Part shown: piece by piece, positions 14,610-18,734 of the stretch | Position numbering within the stretch: position 1 is the first letter of the stretch | Layout: the number at the start of each line of letters is the position of its first letter | Source of the DNA: JALHVH01 sp964544265 | Lineage (GTDB): Bacteria > Acidobacteriota > Aminicenantia > Aminicenantales > Saccharicenantaceae | NCBI GenBank assembly: GCA_964544265.1 | Contig: CAZJBD010000030.1 | Span: forward strand, 1 to 18,734 | DNA: 18,734 nucleotides | Reading direction: 5' to 3' | Made by a program: the position numbers and the translations under genes | Notes under the pieces: generated by a model | What the model saw: only the letters and a program-made list of their open reading frames with translations | What the model was told of the DNA's origin: nothing | Database searches by the model: none

Positions 14610-16271
14610 ATGCAAGCCATCGGCCTGACCTTCATCGATTGGCTGATCATTGCCATTTATTTCGGATTCGTCCTGGGCATCGGCTTCTATCTCAGAAGCT
14701 ATACCAAGACCGAGGACGATTTCTTCCTTGCCGGCCGCAAGAACACCTCCTGGGTGGCCGGGCTGGCCTTCCTGTCCGCGAACCTGGGCGCCCTTGAACT
14801 CCTCGGCATGACGGGCAATACATACAAGTACGGCATGTACGTGGCCCATTTCTATTGGATCGGCGCCGTCCCGGCCATGCTCTTCCTGGGCATCTATATG
14901 ATGCCCTTCTATTACAGCTCGCGGATCAAGTCCATCCCGGGCTACCTCAAACTTCGCTTCGATGAGAAAACGCGCGTCCTGAACGGCGTCTCTTTCGGTG
15001 TCATGACCCTTCTTGTTTCCGGCATCAACCTCTACGCCATGGCTTTGGTCCTTCACACCTTCCTGGGCTGGAACTGGGACGTCAGCATGTGGGCTTCGGC
15101 GCTGACCGTCGCCCTGTACGTCACCTTGAGCGGCCTGATGTCCGCCATTTTCACCGAGATCATCCAGTTCTTCCTGATTTGGTTCGGGCTGTTCCTTGTC
15201 TCCATCCTGGGGATTATCGACATCGGCGGCGTCAACGAGGTCTTCAGCCGCATCCCGGAGGCCTTCTCCAAACTCTGGTCGACTTCGGGAGATCCGACCC
15301 AGAATGGGATGATGATCACCTGGGGGGGGATCGTCCTCGGACTGGGGTTCGTGCTCTCATTTGGCTACTGGACCACGGACTTCCTGGTCGTCCAGAGAGC
15401 TTTATCGGCCAAAGATTTGCGTTCGGCCCGCATGACGCCCATTCTGGCCTCGTTTTTTAAGATGGCGGTCCCCTTTATCGTCATCCTGGGCGGCCTGATT
15501 GCCCTGGCCCTTGCCCGGGACCCGGGAACTGGATTCACGCTTCTTCAGGACGGGGGCAAGATCAACTACGACTCTGCTCTCCCCATGCTCATCGCCCGCT
15601 ATTATCCGCCGGGGCTCATCGGGCTTGGGGTGACGGCGCTTCTGGCCGGCTTCATGGCCGGGCAGGCAGGAAATATCAGCGCCTTCAATACCGTCTGGAC
15701 ATACGACATCTATCATTCGGTATTCAATAAAAAGGCCTCTCCCCAGAACCTCCTCTGGATGGGGCGCGCCGCCACCCTGGCCGGGATCGTCATCAGCGTG
15801 GGCACGGCCTACTGGGCCAAGAGCTTCCCGAGCATCATGGATTATATGCAAGCCATTTTTTCCTGGGTCAACGCCCCGCTTTTCGCTACCATGCTTCTCG
15901 GCATGTTCGTCAAATGGATCACTCCGAATGGGGCATTTTGGGGGCTTATTACGGGCATGGGATCGTCCTTCACGATGTTCCTGGCCGTGAAGTTTAATTG
16001 GATTAATCCCCGGTTCTTTACGATGTCCTCGGTCCAGAGCGACATGGCGGTCAATTTCTGGAGGGCCTGGTGGGCCTGGCTGATCTGCTTTGGGGTTACG
16101 ATCGCAATCAGCCTCTTTACGAAAAAGAAGCCGGACGAGGAACTCGTGGGACTCGTCAAGGGGCTGACTCCGAAGACTTTGGGTCAGCCAGTCCCGCTCC
16201 TTCGACGGCCGGCATTCTGGGCAGTCCTTTCGCTTATCATCTTTTTGGCCCTTAACATCTGGTTCTGGTGA
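14610..16271 (+). CDS. Sodium:solute (sugar) symporter, SSS/SLC5 family
   Basis: Integral membrane transporter of 553 residues with about 14-15 predicted helices, beginning with FIDWLIIAIYFGFVLGIGF and ending in a last helix at the extreme C-terminus. The family hallmark is the YWTTDFLVVQRALSAKDLRSAR-type segment (about 253-273), which in SGLT-like sugar transporters follows helix 6. Residues near the first helices (RKNTSWVAGLAFLSAN) also match. These support Na+-driven sugar uptake, though the sugar cannot be named from sequence alone. The ATG at 14610 is chosen because AAGGAG is at 14594-14599 and the first helix starts soon after; an upstream TTG at 14544 would add 22 non-homologous-looking residues. 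It lies 81 bp after the glycosidase and 16 bp before a small membrane protein gene. Confidence 0.93.
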   Translation: MQAIGLTFIDWLIIAIYFGFVLGIGFYLRSYTKTEDDFFLAGRKNTSWVAGLAFLSANLGALELLGMTGNTYKYGMYVAHFYWIGAVPAMLFLGIYMMPFYYSSRIKSIPGYLKLRFDEKTRVLNGVSFGVMTLLVSGINLYAMALVLHTFLGWNWDVSMWASALTVALYVTLSGLMSAIFTEIIQFFLIWFGLFLVSILGIIDIGGVNEVFSRIPEAFSKLWSTSGDPTQNGMMITWGGIVLGLGFVLSFGYWTTDFLVVQRALSAKDLRSARMTPILASFFKMAVPFIVILGGLIALALARDPGTGFTLLQDGGKINYDSALPMLIARYYPPGLIGLGVTALLAGFMAGQAGNISAFNTVWTYDIYHSVFNKKASPQNLLWMGRAATLAGIVISVGTAYWAKSFPSIMDYMQAIFSWVNAPLFATMLLGMFVKWITPNGAFWGLITGMGSSFTMFLAVKFNWINPRFFTMSSVQSDMAVNFWRAWWAWLICFGVTIAISLFTKKKPDEELVGLVKGLTPKTLGQPVPLLRRPAFWAVLSLIIFLALNIWFW

Positions 16272-16287
16272 CGTAAGGAGGGACGCC

Positions 16288-16512
16288 GTGAACGATCGAA
16301 CAGAGCCGAGAGAACAGAAAAAGATGAAGCCCATCTGGTACTTCGTCGGCCTCGTCCTTTTGACCATGGGAGTTCTGGTTTTTCTAACCGGGATCTTCAT
16401 GCTCGTTTTCGGCGTCAAGAGCACGACCGCCCTGGCCAGTCTCCATCCGAACATTTGGTGGGGGGCGATTATGGCCGTGGCCGGTGCGGTGTTCTTTTTC
16501 AAAAACAGGTGA
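16288..16512 (+). CDS. Small two-helix membrane protein
   Basis: Protein of 74 residues with a charged N-terminus and two hydrophobic segments at about 17-38 and 55-70, ending in FFKNR. The start is GTG with a strong AAGGAGG (16275-16281) 6 bp upstream, only 16 bp after the symporter stop. This clear ribosome site and the hydrophobic pattern support a real gene. No family is recognised. Its position suggests an accessory of the symporter, comparable to small proteins paired with other SSS transporters, but this is only positional inference. Confidence 0.78.
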   Translation: MNDRTEPREQKKMKPIWYFVGLVLLTMGVLVFLTGIFMLVFGVKSTTALASLHPNIWWGAIMAVAGAVFFFKNR

Positions 16513-16540
16513 GGGATGGCCGGGAAAAAGGGGAATCCTC

Positions 16541-17698
16541 ATGCATGATTTAATACAACAGGTCTCGGACAAGTTCCGGGCGCGCTTCGGGGCGGAGCCG
16601 CTCCTGGTGATGTCTCCGGGCCGAGTGAACCTGATCGGCGAGCATACGGACTATAACGAGGGGTTCGTGCTCCCGGGGGCGACCGACAAAGCCGTCGTTT
16701 TTGCGGTCGCCCCGCGGTCGGATACGGTCTGCCACTTCGTCTCGCATGATTACGGCCAGGAATTCCGCTGCGACGTCCACGAACTCGGCCGGTCGCCCCT
16801 GCGCTGGCCTGATTACCTCGAAGGCGTCATCGATCAATTCGTCAAGAACGGCTGCCCGGTGAGAGGCTTTCAGTGCGTCTTCGGGGGGAACATTCCCATA
16901 GGCGCCGGGATGTCGTCCTCGGCAGCCATCGAGGGCGGTCTGGCTTTCGCCCTTAATGAAATGTTCCGCCTCAAACTCGATAACCTCACCCTGGTCAAGC
17001 TTGCCCAGAAGGCCGAGAACGAATTCGTCGGCGTCCGATGCGGCATCATGGACCAGTTCATCAATATCCACGGCCGCGAGAAGAAGGTCCTCAAGCTCGA
17101 CTGCCGGTCGCTCGAATATGAATATTTCCCGTTCGACCGCCCGGACCTCCGCATCGTCGTCTGCGATACCTTGGTCCGGCGCGAGCTGGCCTCCTCCGAA
17201 TATAACGTGAGGCGCCGGCAGTGTGAGGAAGGCGTCGAGGTCCTGAAAAAATACGCCCCCGGCATCCGGAGCCTCAGGGACGTAGGATTTTGCCTCCTCG
17301 AGGAGCATAAAGCCGAGATCGACCCCCTGGTTTACAAGCGCTGCGAGTATGTCATCCGGGAGAATATCCGGGTCGAGGAAGCCTGCCGGGACCTCGTCGA
17401 GGGAGACTTCAGAGGGTTTGGGGAGCGAATGGGCGAGTCGCACGCCGGCCTGAGAGACGGCTATGAGGTCAGCTCACCCGAGCTCGATGCCCTGGTTGAG
17501 GCGGCCATGAAGGTCGAGGGTGTCTTCGGGGCGCGGATGATGGGCGCAGGTTTCGGCGGCTGCGCCATCAGCCTGGTCGAAGAAGGCGCTGTTCCCGAGC
17601 TTCGGGAGCGCGTCAGCCAGGACTACCAGGCTTCGTTCGGCAGGACGCCCGCGATTCACGTCATCAGGATCGAAGCCGGGACGCACGTCATATCGTAA
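16541..17698 (+). CDS. galK: Galactokinase
   Basis: Cytoplasmic GHMP-family kinase of 385 residues, the usual length for GalK; expected to phosphorylate galactose at C1 with ATP, the first committed step of the Leloir pathway. Signature GRVNLIGEHTDYN spans 27-39, with transition-state R28 and sugar-binding residues E34, H35 and D37. The ATP-binding loop is GAGMSSSAA (121-129), the catalytic base D171 lies in GIMDQF, and the third motif GAGFGGCA is near the C-terminus. The ATG at 16541 follows AAGGGGA by about 8 bp and yields the normal N-terminus; an in-frame GTG at 16484 overlaps the previous gene and is rejected. No galT, galE or galM is in the window. It ends 4 bp from the stop of the convergent gene. 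Confidence 0.95.
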   Translation: MHDLIQQVSDKFRARFGAEPLLVMSPGRVNLIGEHTDYNEGFVLPGATDKAVVFAVAPRSDTVCHFVSHDYGQEFRCDVHELGRSPLRWPDYLEGVIDQFVKNGCPVRGFQCVFGGNIPIGAGMSSSAAIEGGLAFALNEMFRLKLDNLTLVKLAQKAENEFVGVRCGIMDQFINIHGREKKVLKLDCRSLEYEYFPFDRPDLRIVVCDTLVRRELASSEYNVRRRQCEEGVEVLKKYAPGIRSLRDVGFCLLEEHKAEIDPLVYKRCEYVIRENIRVEEACRDLVEGDFRGFGERMGESHAGLRDGYEVSSPELDALVEAAMKVEGVFGARMMGAGFGGCAISLVEEGAVPELRERVSQDYQASFGRTPAIHVIRIEAGTHVIS

Positions 17699-17702
17699 AA
17701 AA

Positions 17703-18515
17703 TTATTTTTTCGGTTTAGTTTCTTCGGGAGCATAAGAAAGGTCGGGGCGGGACCGGCCATGCTTGGTTTCGTATTTTTGAAAAAAGGTAAAAGCCTTTT
17801 CATACGCAGCTCCCAGTTCTTGTTTCTCTTCTTGACTCAATGTTTTCATGATTCTTTCTTCTTCGCTAAAGGTGTCTGCCTGCGTCTTGGCACTGGTTAC
17901 GAATAAATAAAAGGGCGCTTCCGTTCCAAATACTCCCTGATATGTTACATATCCAATTTGGAGGCCTATTCTTTGACATAGAGATGCCCATTCTTTGCAG
18001 TAGGCCTCGAATTCTTTTACTTTGCCCGGGAGAATACAAATTAACTCGAAAAAGGCATAGTTCGACTCCTCGGGCTTTATATTCTGTTTTACCGGAGCAT
18101 AAGACAGGTCAGGTCTAAGATAGACCACCATCTCCTTGTAGTATTCATATGTCCCTTCCTCCAGCTTCTCCAGGGCCTTATATTTCTCTCCGAGTTGTGT
18201 TTCGGCTTCGAAATATGCCGTGCTGCGGCTGTCCAGAGACGCGAAATTTTCTCCAATCGGACTGAAAAAGTAGTAATGAAAATCCTCGGTGCTGTATGCA
18301 GTAAAACTGTAGGGATATTTAATCCCGGCAAACAAGACGTTTCCTTCGATCGTTGCCGCTTCAAATTTCTTGGCCATGAAAGGCTTAACGACATGCTCGA
18401 CCATCAAATATCCCTGAGCTTTCAGCGCTTGGGCTTGGGTGGAAACAGGAAGCGCAAAAAGACCTGCTGCAACCGTGAAGCCGATAGATAAAAGGGATAA
18501 AATTTTGGTTTTCAT
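17703..18515 (-). CDS. Secreted protein of two related halves, possible tandem alpha/beta-barrel (NIPSNAP/ABM-like)
   Basis: Protein of 270 residues with a clear signal peptide (MKTKILSLLSIG core, cleavage near TQAQA). The mature part has two halves of about 120 residues. Each has a strand, then KKFEA or KEFEA, a central aromatic strand (HYYFF or FYLFV), a helical region, and an end in RPDLSYAP. The shared ending is visible in the DNA as near-identical blocks at 17728-17747 and 18094-18113. The pattern suggests a duplicated ferredoxin-like or dimeric alpha/beta-barrel domain, but I do not recognise a named family and assign no function. Start: ATG at 18515 with AGGAGGGG just upstream; an earlier ATG at 18566 overlaps the promoter. 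Composition is about 38% GC in a 60-bp sample against about 63% in galK next door, hinting at separate origin. Confidence 0.82.
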   Translation of the reverse strand: MKTKILSLLSIGFTVAAGLFALPVSTQAQALKAQGYLMVEHVVKPFMAKKFEAATIEGNVLFAGIKYPYSFTAYSTEDFHYYFFSPIGENFASLDSRSTAYFEAETQLGEKYKALEKLEEGTYEYYKEMVVYLRPDLSYAPVKQNIKPEESNYAFFELICILPGKVKEFEAYCKEWASLCQRIGLQIGYVTYQGVFGTEAPFYLFVTSAKTQADTFSEEERIMKTLSQEEKQELGAAYEKAFTFFQKYETKHGRSRPDLSYAPEETKPKK

Positions 18516-18542
18516 CCGCCCCTCCTTGATTTTGATGAGACC

Positions 18543-18571
18543 ATTGAACTTTAACTGAGAGGACATGTCAA
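18543..18571 (-). promoter_or_regulatory. Sigma70-type promoter for the duplicated secreted protein
   Basis: Minus-strand TTGACA (18571-18566) and TTCAAT (18548-18543) with a 17-bp spacer, 27 bp before the ATG at 18515. The -35 is perfect and the -10 matches 4 of 6. A 10-bp palindrome CTGAGCTCAG (18573-18582) touches the upstream edge and could be an operator. Nothing was recognised in 18583-18734. Confidence 0.55.
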
Positions 18572-18734
18572 GCTGAGCTCAGGTCAGACGAAATCGAGAT
18601 AGTTTATCCTTGGCTAGAACGCGATGGGGTCGGCTAAACAGACCTGCCTATATATGCCAAATATGTGCTGAAGTTGATAGAGGAGCGCTAAAAATACGGC
18701 ATTAGAATTTAAGGATTAGAAACGATCTTCCAGG

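Noticed and set aside
15402..16502. Long minus-strand open frame opposite the symporter
   Set aside because: Antisense to a clear membrane transporter; charged, low-complexity translation without a domain.

Overview
The window looks like a chromosomal segment of an anaerobic, peptide- and sugar-using bacterium of the Acidobacteriota/Candidatus Aminicenantes type. This is an inference from gene style: a Ser/Thr kinase joined to TolB-like and TPR domains, a secreted C69 dipeptidase, a fused Nfn-type transhydrogenase, glutamate dehydrogenase, an SSS sugar symporter, and strong AGGAGG ribosome binding sites with sigma70-like TTGAC(A/G) promoters. No rRNA, tRNA, CRISPR array or intact insertion sequence was seen. 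Base composition is mosaic: spot counts give about 47% GC in the left flank, over 70% in one small gene near 3.9 kb, around 60% in the core (about 63% in galK), and about 38% in the last gene.

Layout. (1) 207-2894, plus strand: a zinc-ribbon/kinase/TolB-like/TPR protein followed at once by a Dabb-domain protein. (2) 3134-3499: a small cupin. (3) 3692-4237: an unusually GC-rich gene for a secreted protein with paired cysteines. (4) 4272-4397, minus: a likely REP-associated transposase tail. (5) 4552-13323, minus: a run read from right to left as lone receiver protein, fused NfnA-NfnB oxidoreductase, C69 dipeptidase (start overlapping the previous stop), then glutamate dehydrogenase from its own promoter, and a PEP-synthase-like ATP-grasp protein that lacks the phosphohistidine domain. 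(6) 13437-17698, plus: GH113-like lipoprotein, sodium/sugar symporter, small two-helix membrane protein, galactokinase. (7) 17703-18515, minus: an AT-rich secreted protein made of two related halves.

Working together (inference). The minus-strand genes suit amino-acid catabolism: the exported dipeptidase releases amino acids, glutamate dehydrogenase deaminates glutamate, and Nfn balances NAD(P)H against ferredoxin. The plus-strand genes suit sugar scavenging: hydrolysis outside the cytoplasm, Na+-coupled uptake, then phosphorylation of galactose. The two blocks diverge from one short intergenic region in which the -35 boxes of the two promoters form the arms of a perfect inverted repeat, so their transcription may be mutually exclusive or under one regulator. 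The most unusual points are that shared promoter, the receiver protein whose phospho-acceptor Asp is Glu, and the ATP-grasp protein without its usual partner domains.
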